From positions 27,809,858-27,873,857 of the forward strand of contig CM061132.1 in assembly GCA_030789695.1 (NCBI GenBank): DNA of 64,000 nt, written 5' to 3'. The notes beneath the pieces are model-generated. The model saw only the letters and a list, made by a program, of their open reading frames with translations. It ran no database searches and had not been told where the DNA came from. This document shows, piece by piece, positions 35,196 through 46,458 of the stretch (position 1 is the first letter of the stretch; each line of letters opens with the position of its first letter). Position numbers and translations under genes: made by a program. Source of the stretch: Scilla litardierei. Its lineage: Eukaryota; Streptophyta; Magnoliopsida; Asparagales; Asparagaceae.

Positions 35196-35585
35196 TTATG
35201 GGCAGGAGTCGATCCAAGTGGAGAAAACCAGATCAGGTTTTGTCTTGCACTGTACTAACAGTTTTGCCAGCATTTCACCATTGAATGCATTATTTGGCAA
35301 GCTTGGATCAGGGTTGCAATAGCATAAACTTTTCAACTCTTCGTTTGTTGGAGATAGCGCCAACATCTCATTTAGTCCACTACAGCAATTCATAGGAGCA
35401 GGATTCTTTCCATGTGATGCAAAAAAACCATTGCACGGAGTCACCAGTTTCTGAAGATGCTCGCAAGGGTTGGATGAGATATTTGTTGCAGCTAATGGAG
35501 AGATGTTGAATGTTGCATATGTCAGTGAGATAACATGCATGCTAAGCATGCTAAGTAGTAGAATGGTAAAGCAACAATTAGCCAT
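35196..35585 (-). CDS. Non-specific lipid-transfer-like protein, secreted, eight-cysteine motif
   Basis: 129 residues, single exon as read, ATG at 35585. The N-terminus is hydrophobic (about residues 1-24, ending near LTYA) and looks like a secretory signal peptide. The mature part has the full eight-cysteine pattern of nsLTPs: C-X9-C-X15-CC-X19-CXC-X22-C-X14-C, close to the spacing of type-1 nsLTPs; the residue inside CXC is Tyr. Such proteins form a disulfide-bonded four-helix fold that binds lipids in the cell wall or apoplast. The exact ligand and role cannot be read from the sequence. A TATA box lies about 80-90 bp upstream. This is the only intact host-type gene in the window, closely flanked by retrotransposon LTRs. 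Confidence 0.88.
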   Translation of the reverse strand: MANCCFTILLLSMLSMHVISLTYATFNISPLAATNISSNPCEHLQKLVTPCNGFFASHGKNPAPMNCCSGLNEMLALSPTNEELKSLCYCNPDPSLPNNAFNGEMLAKLLVQCKTKPDLVFSTWIDSCP

Positions 35586-35663
35586 TTCAATAAAAAGTTT
35601 AGTGTGGGTAATGGCTTTTTTGTTTTAATTTCGTCTTAGGTGAACGTCTATTCCTTCTATGGC

Positions 35664-35671
35664 AATTTATA
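35664..35671 (-). promoter_or_regulatory. TATA box of the lipid-transfer-like gene
   Basis: The minus strand reads tataaatt, roughly 80-86 bases upstream of the ATG at 35585, a normal distance for a plant core promoter with a short 5' leader. 35672-36009 is AT-rich with no other feature recognised; it must contain whatever upstream promoter sequence survives. Confidence 0.6.
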
Positions 35672-36009
35672 GGAAGAATACTCGAATATAATGAACAAAT
35701 TTATCCAAAGTATTAAAGTAAACTACAAGTCAATAAATGTGATAATTAAAATTATGAAACCATTCATGCAAAACTTAGTGTGTTTTTCGGTTTTTTTTAA
35801 AATATATACAGTAATAATAACGTTATATTATTATATTATTATATTATTTTGATTTTTAATAAATAACTAACATTTCTAGTTATTTTGAATCACCTTACTT
35901 GAATGATTAAGTGTTGAGAATTTATTAAAGAAGTATAGAAGCAAAAATTGTGTTGCTAAATAATAATAATTACTTCTTAATAAACTACTGTATTTATGTT
36001 GTGAACGGA

Positions 36010-36148
36010 TGTTGATAATGTATTTGTATTAGGATTACGCCTTCTCCATAGAATAAGACCGTATCTATTGTACCCTATCATTGTACGCTCCTCCATCCAC
36101 TATAAATAAAGGGTTGTGGTCTCCTACCCAGATTGATGATTCATAACA
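36010..36148 (+). repeat. Short 5' LTR of Ale-like copia element F
   Basis: It begins tgttgataatg and ends cataaca, about 139 bp, with a TATA box tataaataaa at 36101-36110. The cgttatcagcgcgagc motif that follows (36149-36164) is the PBS-region sequence seen after many Ale-type LTRs. The leader runs to 36262, where copia element B-cop begins. The rest of F is not recognised with certainty. Confidence 0.65.
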
Positions 36149-36262
36149 CGTTATCAGCGCGAGCCTCTAAATAATTTTCCACACAAAAACCGATCATTGC
36201 AAAAGCGAAGGAAAGGTGGGAGATCCATGCGCGCGGCTTTGCCTACCTCAAACAGGCGTCGA

Positions 36263-36810
36263 TGTTGGATATGGACGACACGAATACACCCATGAGGGGA
36301 TGTATGAGGGTATACGGACCTCAGATGTCGCGTGCACGAAGGCGTGCACGAAGGGAACCTTTTCTCGTGTGAAAAGGACCACTCGATAAGTGGAAAAAGC
36401 CACTCGATAAGTGGAAAAAGTCACTTTATAAGTGCATAAAGGCACTTGATAAGTGAATGAAGAAGAGGATAAATGAATGCGCTTTTATAGGCTAATAAGC
36501 TTATAATTGGTTATTTCCTACAATAACCACCCCTAAAGCCTATAAATAGGACCCAAGGGTAAGGCATTCATCCCATCCCATTCATGCCATAAGTTTGCAA
36601 AAGGCATCTTATGTTCTTCTTCTCCCTTCCATTAAAATCCTCTTCTAGTTAGAGATTTAGGCGGTGAAACTCTGCTTCGATCCTCTGTGACGAAGTATCG
36701 ACCGTTGTGGCGAATCTGAGGGCGAAGTTCCGAGATTACGGTGCCGCGTACGCAAGCGTAAGTCTCAACTTCATTTATCGATCCTAACGTTGTTTTGACA
36801 GGATCCCACA
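36263..36810 (+). repeat. 5' LTR of B-cop
   Basis: It runs TGTTGGATATGG...GGATCCCACA. About 36380-36462 holds four tandem units of about 21 bp, each with a small dyad: CACTCGATAAGTG twice, CACTTTATAAGTG and CACTTGATAAGTG. The TATA box cctataaatagg is at 36539-36550, about 80 bp further on. Confidence 0.92.
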
Positions 36811-36811
36811 T

Positions 36812-36824
36812 TGGTATCAGAGCC
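36812..36824 (+). promoter_or_regulatory. Primer-binding site of B-cop
   Basis: tggtatcagagcc lies one base after the LTR end and is complementary to the 3' end of initiator-Met tRNA, the standard primer of plant copia elements. Confidence 0.9.
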
Positions 36825-38247
36825 ATACGGATTCGCTCCGGTCAGAACCGTCGCCCCGTCGAAACTATGAACGAGTAGTCGTCTTTTTCACGAATGGGTA
36901 TCCTACCATTATGGATATGGTAGGAAGACTTCGTGACGGAGAGAATGCAGCGGTTGTTCTTTTCACGTTAGGATCTCCTACCATTACGGATATGGCAGGA
37001 ACTCTCCGTGACGGGAAGAACCGACCGTTCATATCGTCAAACTCGCTATCTTCATGGATGCTGAGTCTCCATTCATAGGGAATGGGCACTCTTTTCATGT
37101 GGAGCGCGTAGTTTACGAACTTTTTGAAGTAAGTTATTTTTTTGGCACACGGCCATTGGAGGATAACTACTTTCTCGATGAACGGGTGCTTCACCGGAGA
37201 AGAAGATGGTGGTTATTCCCATCGGGGAAGATGACTTTTGGTGCATGAAATCTATGGCCATATGGGCAATGGAGGCAATGCATTCCCCTCCCCATGCGGA
37301 GGGGGTTGGCTATGGCCAATAACGACGAAAACCACCGCGACCACCCCATCAAGGTGGAGGAGTGCATGCGGCCACCCCATGAAAGGGGGGAGACCGGCCA
37401 TGGCCAAACGGCCATGGCCGGTCAAGGCCAATAAGCCATGGCCGGGCCATGGCCGGCCGGCCACGGCCGGCCACGGCCAGGGCCATGGAGCCCTGGCCGC
37501 GGCCAGGCCAGGCCAGGCCAGGGCCGGCCCTGGCCGCCCTGGCCGAGGCCTGGGCAGGGGCCCTGGCCCCCAGCCAGGGCCAGGCCACCCTGGCAGAGGC
37601 CAGGGCAGGGGCCCTGGCCCCGGCCAGGGCCAGCACCCTGGCCTCAGGCCAGGGCCTGGCCGCCCTGGCCGAGGCCAGGGCAGCACCCTGGCCTCCGGCC
37701 CTGGCAGAGGCCAGGGCCTGGCCAGCCCTGGCCTCGACCAGGGCCACGGCCGGCCCTGGCAGTGGCCAGGGCCTGGCCGAGAGCCGGCCTGGCTGGCACT
37801 GGTCAGGAGTGGTATCAGATCATTGGTTGGTCGACCAATTTGGATGTTTTGGTCGACCAATCCGGCAAAAGGCCTTGATCGATCACGAACATGCCGACTA
37901 GCCCATACGGGGTTGCAAAAGGCCTTGGTCAAACACGAATGTGCCGACTAACCCATACGGGGCTAACGACAGTCGTCTGCGGCAAAATTATCCTATACGG
38001 GGGAAGCAGCTGGATCCATACGGGAGCCGGCGACGATAGTTTGCAGAAAAATCCCCAAAAGGGGGATCCGACCTTGGCACGGCAACGGCTTAAACCCGGC
38101 AATGGCCAGGGATTGCTGAATATTTCACTAGTATCATAAGGGTACTATTTTGAAATATATTTTTGAAAAATACGTTTTCATACGTTTTGAAAAATACGTT
38201 TTTTCAAAAACGCTTTTCCGCTGCGAAGTACTATAAGAGTACGATTA
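36825..38247 (+). other. Structured leader of B-cop, with GC-rich GGCC array
   Basis: No gene. Near 36901-37000 a hairpin (tcctaccat...atggtagga) occurs twice. From about 37380 to 37800 the DNA is an almost pure mixture of GGCC, CCTGG and CCAGG words (for example ccctggccgaggccaggg), with near-palindromic character. At 37827-37838 and 37849-37860 the perfect palindrome TTGGTCGACCAA occurs twice, and a word of about 40 bp with ccatacgggg is duplicated just after (37866-37964). Open frames through the GGCC array exist in several phases and both strands and are not genes. Confidence 0.7.
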
Positions 38248-38362
38248 TTTGATAAAGTGATGGGGAAATATTGAAAGTTGCTCTAGATGGTGATTGGAAA
38301 CGTAGTGACTTTTCCGATTCTAGAGTAACATCTTCAATATTTTTCGAAAGTAACTTATCAAA
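38248..38362 (+). other. 115-nt hairpin, copy 1, in the B-cop leader
   Basis: The segment runs from tttgataaagt to acttatcaaa and pairs along most of its length: aatattgaa with ttcaatatt, gttgctctaga with tctagagtaac (one G-U pair), and attggaaa with ttttccgat, leaving a loop of about nine bases. It is part of a direct repeat of about 256 bp whose second copy is at 38504-38618. Confidence 0.8.
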
Positions 38363-38503
38363 TTATGAATATTATTCCAAGTGGGAGTTGATTTTAGAAC
38401 TATCCAAATGGGATATTCTATTATCATTTCAAGTGGGAATTATATCTGAAAAATACGTTTTCAAACTCGTTTTTCCGCTGCTAGTACTATAAGAGTACTA
38501 TTG

Positions 38504-38618
38504 TTTGATAAGTGATGGGGGAATATTGAAGGTTGTTCTAGATGGTGATTGGAATCGTAGAGACCTTTTCGATTCTAGAACAACATCTTCAATATTTTTT
38601 CGAAAGTAACTTATCAAA
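38504..38618 (+). other. 115-nt hairpin, copy 2, in the B-cop leader
   Basis: The same length and fold as 38248-38362. The stem segment gttgttctaga pairs perfectly with tctagaacaac. Compared with copy 1 one C-G pair has become T-A by changes on both arms, and a G-U pair has become G-C, so pairing was kept while sequence changed. It ends about 155 bp before the gag ATG. Confidence 0.8.
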
Positions 38619-38772
38619 TATAATATAATTCCAAGTGGGATTTGAATTTTTAGAACTATCCAAATGGGATATTCTATTATCATTTCAAGTGGAAGTTATA
38701 TTTTAAGAATTTTTATGCAATGTTTTGATCAAACCTTCGGTTTTGTGTCTTTTGCAGCATTTTAAAAGTAAA

Positions 38773-40887
38773 ATGTCTTCTGCTTCAAAGAATATCGTCG
38801 CTGAGTTAAACAGAGGTGAAAAACTCAACGGCGATAATTACAAACTTTGGTCCATCAAGATACAATACGTTTTAGAGGAGTAAGAAGTGCTCAAAACTCT
38901 AAAGAACGTAATGATTGAACCCGAGTTGGGCACTACGGCCCGACACAGACAAGACAAGTAAGCTTTTGATGCTTGGTCTCGGAAGAACAAGATAGCACGC
39001 ATTACGTTATTAAGCAGTATGGCTGATGACATAATGCGCATCTTCCGAGAACATGACCTAGCCATCGACATATGGTCTAAGCTAGAAGAGATGTTCGGTG
39101 GCACATCGGTGTCCAAACTTCGCGCCTTAACTATAAGGTTCGATTCATATAAGAAACGTCCAGATCATTCCATGGGGAAACATCTGCGACATATGGCGAA
39201 TCTTATCTCGGAGTTAAAGGACGCAGGTCATGTGCTCACTAATGATCAACAAATCCAAGCAGTCATGCGTTCCCTACCAAATGAGTGTGACCAAATGAAG
39301 ATGCATCTCACTCACAATGAGAGCATCAAGACTTTCAGCGATGTTTCTAAGCACCTCGAATTAGAGGAAGAGTGGCTTGCGGCTGCCAAGCCAAGTGCAG
39401 AAGTGCACATGGTTGCTAGTTCCTCACACGGGGAAAAGAAAAGGAAAGATCGTTCGAAGTCTACCAATGAACGTAATAAGCAACCTGCGTCTACCAAGAA
39501 ACCCAAACATAAGGGTGGGCACAAGAAATGGCACAAAAAGACAGACTTGAAGAGGATCAAGTGCTTTAAGTGCAACAAGCTCGGTCACTATGCTCGTTCG
39601 TGTACGAGTGGAGGCGACGAGGTAACTTGTAAATATACTAGTTACATATGTGTATCTAGTTCAATATTTCTTGTGGAATCTAATCCATTTTGGATAATTG
39701 ATTCAGGTGCCACTGACCACATAGCAATGGACAGACGGTCCTTCGTGGAGTATCACCGGATACCCCAAGGAACGAAGTGGATCTATGTAGGAAACAACAC
39801 ACGTGTTGAAGTGAAAGGCGTTGGGACTTGCAAGCTAGTCTTGGACAACGGCCGTACTCTCCTACTTCATGATGTTCTCTTCATTCCATATATTCAAAGG
39901 AATATTAAAACTGTGGTCAATTTAATGGGTCTTGGTTATAGTTGGTTCCTTCATGATTGTAATATGGACCTATTTTGTAATAATTCCTTAATTGGCACAG
40001 GGTATGTTTTCAAAGGATTTATTGTAATAAGTACAATGTATGATTCCTCATGTAATGAAAATTTCCTTGTGACAAATTCTTTGACTAATGAGTCTAATAT
40101 AATTTGTTGGCACATAAGGCTTGGTCATATTGGACCACCGCGTTTGGATAGACTTGCCAAACGTGGCCTTCTATCCAATGTTTCAAAGGTCGAAATGTCG
40201 ACCTGCAAACATTGCCTTGTGAGGAAATCTTGTCGCAAGCCGTTTGGAACCGGCACAAGGGCAGAGGTTCCATTACAGCTTATCCATTCGGACATATGTG
40301 GTCCGATGAATGTCAAGACAAGACGCGGGAAGTCCTATTTCATCACTTTTATTGATGATTTCACCCGATTCGGACATATCTATTTGATATCCCACAAAAG
40401 TGACGCATTGGCTTGCTTTAAAAACTATATGAGTTTAGTGGAGAATCAATTAGATCGCAAGATTAAGGTCTTGCGAACCGATAGGGGCGGTGAATATCAA
40501 TCAATAAGTTTTAAGGAACTTTGTGATGAAAAAAGCATAGTACATCAGCTAACTATGCCTTATACTCCTCAACAAAACGGTGTTGCAGAAAGGAGAAATA
40601 GGACTTTAATGGAAATGGTCCGTTCAATGATGGCGCAAGCTAACTTACCAATCACTTTTTGGGGTGATGCATTATTGACGGCCACTTTCATTTTAAACCG
40701 CGTACCCTCAAAATCAGTTAGCTCCACTCCTTATGAGTTGTGGAACCAAAGGTCTCCTGACTTAAACATTTTGAAACCTTGGGGTTGTGCATCCTACGCA
40801 TATATTTCCTCCCATAAGTATGGCAAACTTGGGCCAAGGGGAAGGAAATGTATCTTTATACGATATGCAGAAAACTCCAAAGGTTAA
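38773..40887 (+). pseudogene. copia gag-protease-integrase of B-cop
   Basis: The ATG at 38773 opens a UBN2-type gag (KLNGDNYKLWSIKIQYVLEE), but TAA stops occur at 38881 and near 38959. From 39019 a 622-residue frame is open: gag core (LRALTIRFDSYKKR, YALEEEW-like block), CCHC knuckle CFKCNKLGHYARSC, protease motif WIIDSGATDHI, the pre-integrase zinc region (HIRLGH...CKHCLVRKS), and the integrase core with HSDICGP, RTDRGGEY and the PYTPQQNGVAERRNRTL region holding the last catalytic Glu. It stops at 40887. Integrase would insert the cDNA; this product is not made as a full polyprotein. Confidence 0.9.
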
Positions 40888-41084
40888 TTTTTTTTAGTCA
40901 GGAAGACAATGGTGGGCTAATTGAGTTTGAGTCGAGGGATGTCACTTTCTTGGAAAACGAGTTTCCAAGACAGGGCGAGATAAGTCAGGACTTATCTCTA
41001 TTTGAGATTTATGATCAATAAGGATTACCTCATTCAAGTGGGAGAATTCTTGATGAAAACGAAAATACATTTCAACCTTCACCA

Positions 41085-42511
41085 ATGGATTATACGAATG
41101 ACGATTATCCTATTCCATACGGGAATAATGATCCAAGTGGGAGCAATTCTAACGACATTCCAAGTGGGAGTGATATTAGAATTGATCTAAATTCGAGTCA
41201 ACAAGGACTTGAAGAATCTCAAATACGACGTAGTAGTCGTACAAGGTTGGCTCCTCTAAGATTTGAGGATGAATTTCCGCAAACCTTTATGACTTTACTA
41301 CAAGAAGATGACGAGCCTGCTACTTTCAAACAGGCCGTATCTTGCCCAGCTAAAGACAAATGTATGGAAGCGATGCAAGAGGAGTTAGAATCCATGAAAG
41401 TTAACCAAGTCTGGGACTTAGTTGACTTACCCAGAGGACGTAGAGCTATTGGGAACAAATGGGTTCTCAAGATCAAGCATAAGGCTGATGGCTCTATTGA
41501 CAGATATAAAGCTCGCCTTGTCACGAAAGGTTTTACGCAACAGGAAGGGATAGACTACAAAGAGACCTTCTCACCTGTTGTTCGTTTTACCTCGATTCGC
41601 CTGATTCTGGCAATGGTAGCTTGCTTAGACCTCGAATTACATCAAATGGATGTAAAGACTGCCTTTCTCAATGGAGAATTGGACGAGGAGATCTATATGG
41701 AACAACCAACAGGGTTTGTAAAAGAAGGAAACGAACATAAGGTTTGTAAACTTCATAAGTCCATATATGGTCTTAAACAATCCTCGAGGCAATGGTATAT
41801 ACGATTTCATAAAGTTATCAAATGGTTTTACCATGCTTGATGAAGATAACTAAGTATATATCAAGAGGATTAAAAGTAAGTATATTATCATGTCTCTATA
41901 TGTAGATGACATTTTAATAGCCGGAAATGACAAGGGCTTTGTGATGAGTATCAAGGCTTGGCTTTCATCAGTATTTGAGATGAAAGGCATAGGAAAATCC
42001 GCATATCTCCTTGGAGTTAAGATTTCAAGGAATCGTTCGAAGAAACTTCTTTCTCTTTCACAGGAGACTTATATAAAGAAGGTTCTAGAACGCTTTGATA
42101 TGCAGGACTGCAAGTCCATTGATATTCATATAAGCATATGCGATAATTTATATCTGGAATCGTGTCCAAAGAACCAAAAGGATAAGGAAATTATGGAAAA
42201 AGTTTCATATTCTAGTGCAGTTGATAGTCTTATGTATGCTATGGTGTGTACGAGACCGGACATCTATTTTGCCGTTGGAAATGGTAAGCTGTTACCAATC
42301 CAATCCAAGGCAAGTACACTGGAAAGCGGTTAAGAGGATAATGTGTCTTGTAAGATCAAAACACATTGATATCCGATACGAATTTGCAAAAGACTATGAT
42401 AAAACCAAGAAGGTAGACATAAGGTACATATCTACGCATGAGATGATAGAGGATCCGCTTACGAAAGCGATCCCCAGAAATATGTTTTATAAACACTTAT
42501 CATCCCAATGA
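41085..42511 (+). pseudogene. copia reverse transcriptase and RNase H remnant of B-cop
   Basis: A first frame (to 41840) has the RT start: NKWVLKIKHKADGSIDRYKARLV, FSPVVRFTSIR, the MDVKTAFLNGEL motif with the first catalytic Asp, and the YGLKQSSRQW block. A frameshift and missing bases follow. A second frame (41890-42333) has the YVDDI catalytic motif. The next frame jumps to the far end of RNase H (IDIRYEF...VDIRYISTHEMIEDPLTKAIPR), so the RNase H active-site portion is deleted. It could not support reverse transcription. Confidence 0.88.
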
Positions 42512-43534
42512 TTGCATAAGAGCTGAGTTGTACCAATATATATTCCCATGTCTGAGAAAGATCAAATATTAATAAAAGAATAAGTTCTTTTTCAAACATT
42601 GCATATGAATCTCTTGAGAAATGTTTGTGTACAATTTTGAAATCTCAGCTGAATTCTAGTATGTCGGACAGATTGAGGTTGGCTCTCTCACATGAGCAAC
42701 CGCTTTATTCTATCAGACGGATAGAATAGAGATGAGACCTGTTTAAAGTCAAAGTCATCAGACGGATGATTTAGAGTCATGACTTAAACAAAATGGTCGC
42801 ATGAAAGATCTGCATCATATGGATGCTTACAGAAGATCTAAGAGGATTTTTGAAATCCTATCTGTCTAAATGCGGGATGTGAGTCCAAAGGATTATTTGA
42901 GTAGAAAAAGGGACTCAAAGTCAGACATTGTGGTGTCTGATCATCATCCTTACAACATCATTGAGACATACACTCCCTGGGAAAGGAGCGATGTTGTAAT
43001 ACGTATTCATACTACGTATGCATTTTGACCATTGGGTTAGAATAGTAAATAAGTTTGCTATTATGTGAGACCCAAAGACCACATGGGTCTTAACTTGTTA
43101 CCCTTATGGACTCTAATTGGTTCCTTAAGATTTGACTGGGTGATTGCTATCTTAGCATGTTGCTTATAGACTATGGTTAATTCGGTCCGGCGGGGCATGT
43201 TAGAAAAGCGAGTCAAGTCAAGATCAAAAGGATCGCAAGAAGAGGAAGATTAATTTCATATTCACATTTGGACTTTAAAGATTCAAAGCTGGCCAACCAA
43301 TTGTAATCCAGATGGGATTCAATTGTTGAATATAAAGTATAAGAAATGTGAAGAAATAATCTAGGGTAAAGCATGCATTGATCTACTCAACTTTACACCT
43401 CGAGGGGTGTTGTGTATCTCTAACAAGTGCACAACAGCGGACTCTATGCACATGACGGTCACACGGCCTATTTCTCGGTATGACAAACCGAAGAGTTAAA
43501 GGAAAAGATGTTTCCTTACAATCCCCTCAAGTGT
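42512..43534 (+). other. 3' untranslated region of B-cop
   Basis: About 1 kb between the end of the RNase H remnant and the polypurine tract. No gene recognised. Short words such as atcagacggat recur around 42711-42770. Confidence 0.5.
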
Positions 43535-43544
43535 GAGTGGGAGA
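43535..43544 (+). promoter_or_regulatory. Polypurine tract of B-cop
   Basis: gagtgggaga abuts the 3' LTR start TGTTGG at 43545; the agtgggaga form is common at this place in plant copia elements. Confidence 0.85.
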
Positions 43545-44092
43545 TGTTGGATATGGACGACACGAATACACCCATGAGGGGATGTATGAGGGTATACGGA
43601 TCTCAGATGTCGCGTGCACGAAGGCGTGCACGAAGGGAATCTTTTCTCGTGTGAAAAGGACCACTCGATAAGTGGAAAAAGCCACTCAATAAGTGGAAAA
43701 AGTCACTTTATAAGTGCATAAAGGCACTTGATAAGTGAATGAAGAAGAGGATAAATGAATGCGCTTTTATAGGCTAATAAGCTTATAATTGGTTATTTCC
43801 TACAATAACCACCCCTAAAGCCTATAAATAGGACCCAAGGGTAAGGCATTCATCCCATCCCATTCATGCCATAAGTTTACAAAAGGCATCTTATGTTCTT
43901 CTTCTCCCTTCCATTAAAATCCTCTTCTAGTTAGAGATTTAGGCGGTGAAACTCTGCTTCGATCCTCTGTGACGAAGTATCGACCGTTGTGGCGAATCCG
44001 AGGGCGAAGTTCCGAGATTACGGTGCCGCATACGCAAGCGTAAGTCTCAACATCATTTATCGATCCTAACATTGTTTTGACAGGATCCCACA
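43545..44092 (+). repeat. 3' LTR of B-cop
   Basis: 548 bp, the same length as the 5' LTR, with about eight base differences seen by eye (for example actcaataagtg for actcgataagtg in the second dyad unit). The TATA box is at about 43821-43830. Confidence 0.92.
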
Positions 44093-44532
44093 ATTATCAC
44101 GCGTAGCTTTCGTCAACTGTCGCTAGATCTGGAGGACGGATCTAGAGGTATTATTGCTAAAAATTCAATTTTTAATCATGTGCAAGATTTGTTTACCCAT
44201 CGATCTCGCATGATCGGAGTGGAAATAGGGTTAATTGCCTACATCGACAATTTTTTCGTCTAAAATTCAAGTTTTTTAACATATTGAATCTGAAAAAAAA
44301 ATCAATTAATCCCCCCTACGGCACCGCCAGCGACCTTGCCGCCGGCCGCCTTGGGCTGAAGACTTACCGCCCTGAAGGCTGGGTCCCCCTACTCTCGGCA
44401 ACCGCCGTTCCCATCGCCCCCTGCCTCACAGCTGTGGGTGGCTACCGTTCCCATCGCAGCGACGGGGGGCTAGAATAGCGAGGATGGCACGAAGTAAAGG
44501 GTGAACATACGTGGGAAAAAGGGTAAAAAACG

Positions 44533-44566
<34 letters not shown>

Positions 44567-44582
44567 ATACGCTGTTCTGGAC
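44093..44582 (+). other. Leader-like remnant and AT microsatellite downstream of B-cop
   Basis: The sequence starts attatcacgcgtagc, similar to the PBS region of Ale-type elements (compare 36149-36164 and 31712-31697), so it may be the continuation of an older copia element. No gene is recognised. An AT microsatellite occupies about 44532-44568. Confidence 0.4.
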
Positions 44583-45380
44583 TATCTATCTCAGAGCATA
44601 ATCAAAAAGATAGTCAAAGATGGAAGGAATACGCTGTTCTGGACAGACAATTGGATGGTTGGAGGGCCCCTTAAAAACAGATTTGATGTTCCATCAGGTG
44701 CCACTACTGCTCGGGTAGCTGATTATTGGCGAAATGGCATGTGGGTTCCAGATGCAGTGCTTGATCCTGTTCGCCAGCTACTTCAGAATATCTCCTTGAC
44801 ATCAGGATCGGATCGGTGGACTTGGTTGCCGAGTGATTCATTTTCGTTCAGACAGGCTTGGGAAGGAGTGCGCAGGAGAAGCCCACCTTTCCAGTTCTAT
44901 AAATTGATATGGTACCCCAAGCATGTTCCGAAGATGTCGTTAACTCTTCTCCGAGCTTTCCGAGGTAAGTTGTTAACAAGAGATAAAATTGTTCGGTGGA
45001 TGACCAATGCTCCTGCTCACTGTGTCTTATGTGAGGATAATGAACTGGAAACATCCCCCCATTTGTTCCTCGAATGCAATTATTCTAGATACATTTTGTC
45101 CAGGACTTTGCTAAAGTTATAAGTCCTTCCTCAGGCTGACACTTCCCTTTTAGAGATTGGCAAATTCTTCCATGATAATTTTGAAGGCAAGGGTAGTTCG
45201 AGCTTACTTGCCAGAATCAGTCTTTCTGCTATTGTGTGGCACATCTGGCGAGAGCGGAATAGGAGGATATTTGATGGTGTGAAAAAGAGCAAGACCCTGC
45301 TTTTCGAAGAAATTGCCGCTGATATTCGGATAGCAATGCAATGTGAAGAACCAGCTTCGGACAATGAAAGATAGATTTTC
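44583..45380 (+). pseudogene. L1-type LINE remnant, C-terminal zf-RVT domain of ORF2
   Basis: The frame 44655-45122 contains the zf-RVT zinc-binding domain of plant L1 reverse-transcriptase proteins: DRWTWLPSDSFSFRQAW, HVPKMSLTLLRAFRGKLLTRDKI, then APAHCVLCEDNELETSPHLFLEC. A TAA interrupts at about 45120, after which the C-terminal block continues (LSAIVWHIWRERNRRIFDG) to a TAG near 45372. The copy is 5' truncated, as usual for LINEs. aatacgctgttctgga appears twice, at about 44568 and 44627, just inside the 5' end. Confidence 0.82.
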
Positions 45381-45586
45381 GAAAACTGGGATATTAGGGA
45401 TAATGGATGAGCTTGTGATTTTATTATCTCTTTGTATTCTCCTTTTGTGGCGGGGTTGTATGTGTCGTGATGGATGATGAATTTTTAAGTAGGGAGTGAC
45501 GGCGCTTGTGCCCTATCTTCTCTCTTTGGAATTCATCATTCCTTTTGTATTTTGTACAGACACTCTATAAATTAACACGCTTACTT

Positions 45587-45635
<49 letters not shown>
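45381..45635 (+). other. LINE 3' untranslated region and AT tail
   Basis: About 210 bp of non-coding sequence after the LINE frame end, followed by (AT)n from about 45590 to 45635. The AT tract may be the tail of the LINE, or a microsatellite into which the next element inserted. Confidence 0.5.
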
Positions 45636-46138
<503 letters not shown>

Positions 46139-46458
46139 CACCTAACCGTCTTAACGGCGTCCTTATTTTCTTTGGTAGAATATTTTGGATAAGAAAAATA
46201 TTAATAAGCATAACAAGGATTTTCTCCTTAGAAAAAGAGCTCTTAGCTTGCCTCGATATATTGAGGAGCTTTGGAAGTGTTGGTTTCAGTTTGTTCATAT
46301 TGAAGTTCAATATGAACTGAAAGAAGGTGTTAAGAAGAGACGGAAGAATTTTATCCAAAAATAATTCCATAGATATGATAAACCCTAACTCTTCTAATTT
46401 CTCAGTATAACAAATCGTTTTGAGGACATGGTATTAGATTGGTGATCTAGATGCTATC

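Larger units (their letters stand above)
36263..44092 (+). mobile_element. Ty1/copia element B-cop, complete ends but defective coding region
   Basis: Two 548-bp LTRs (36263-36810 and 43545-44092) flank the PBS, a long structured leader, gag-protease-integrase, reverse transcriptase and the end of RNase H, in copia order (integrase before RT). The frame is broken by stops, frameshifts and an RNase H deletion. By eye the LTRs differ at about eight sites (about 1.5%), so insertion is fairly recent. The flanking five bases do not match (gtcga versus attat), so either a flank was deleted or the copy is a recombinant. Confidence 0.9.

Noticed and set aside
36258..36262. Target duplication for B-cop
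   Set aside because: gtcga on the left and attat on the right do not match.
37238..37951. Long open frames (about 230 residues) on both strands in the GGCC array
   Set aside because: They exist in several phases on both strands because stop codons are rare in GGCC/CCAGG words; the translations are low-complexity and lie in a copia leader.
38248..38618. Calling the twin hairpins a miRNA gene
   Set aside because: The fold is suitable but there is no evidence of processing and they are repeated parts of a retrotransposon leader.
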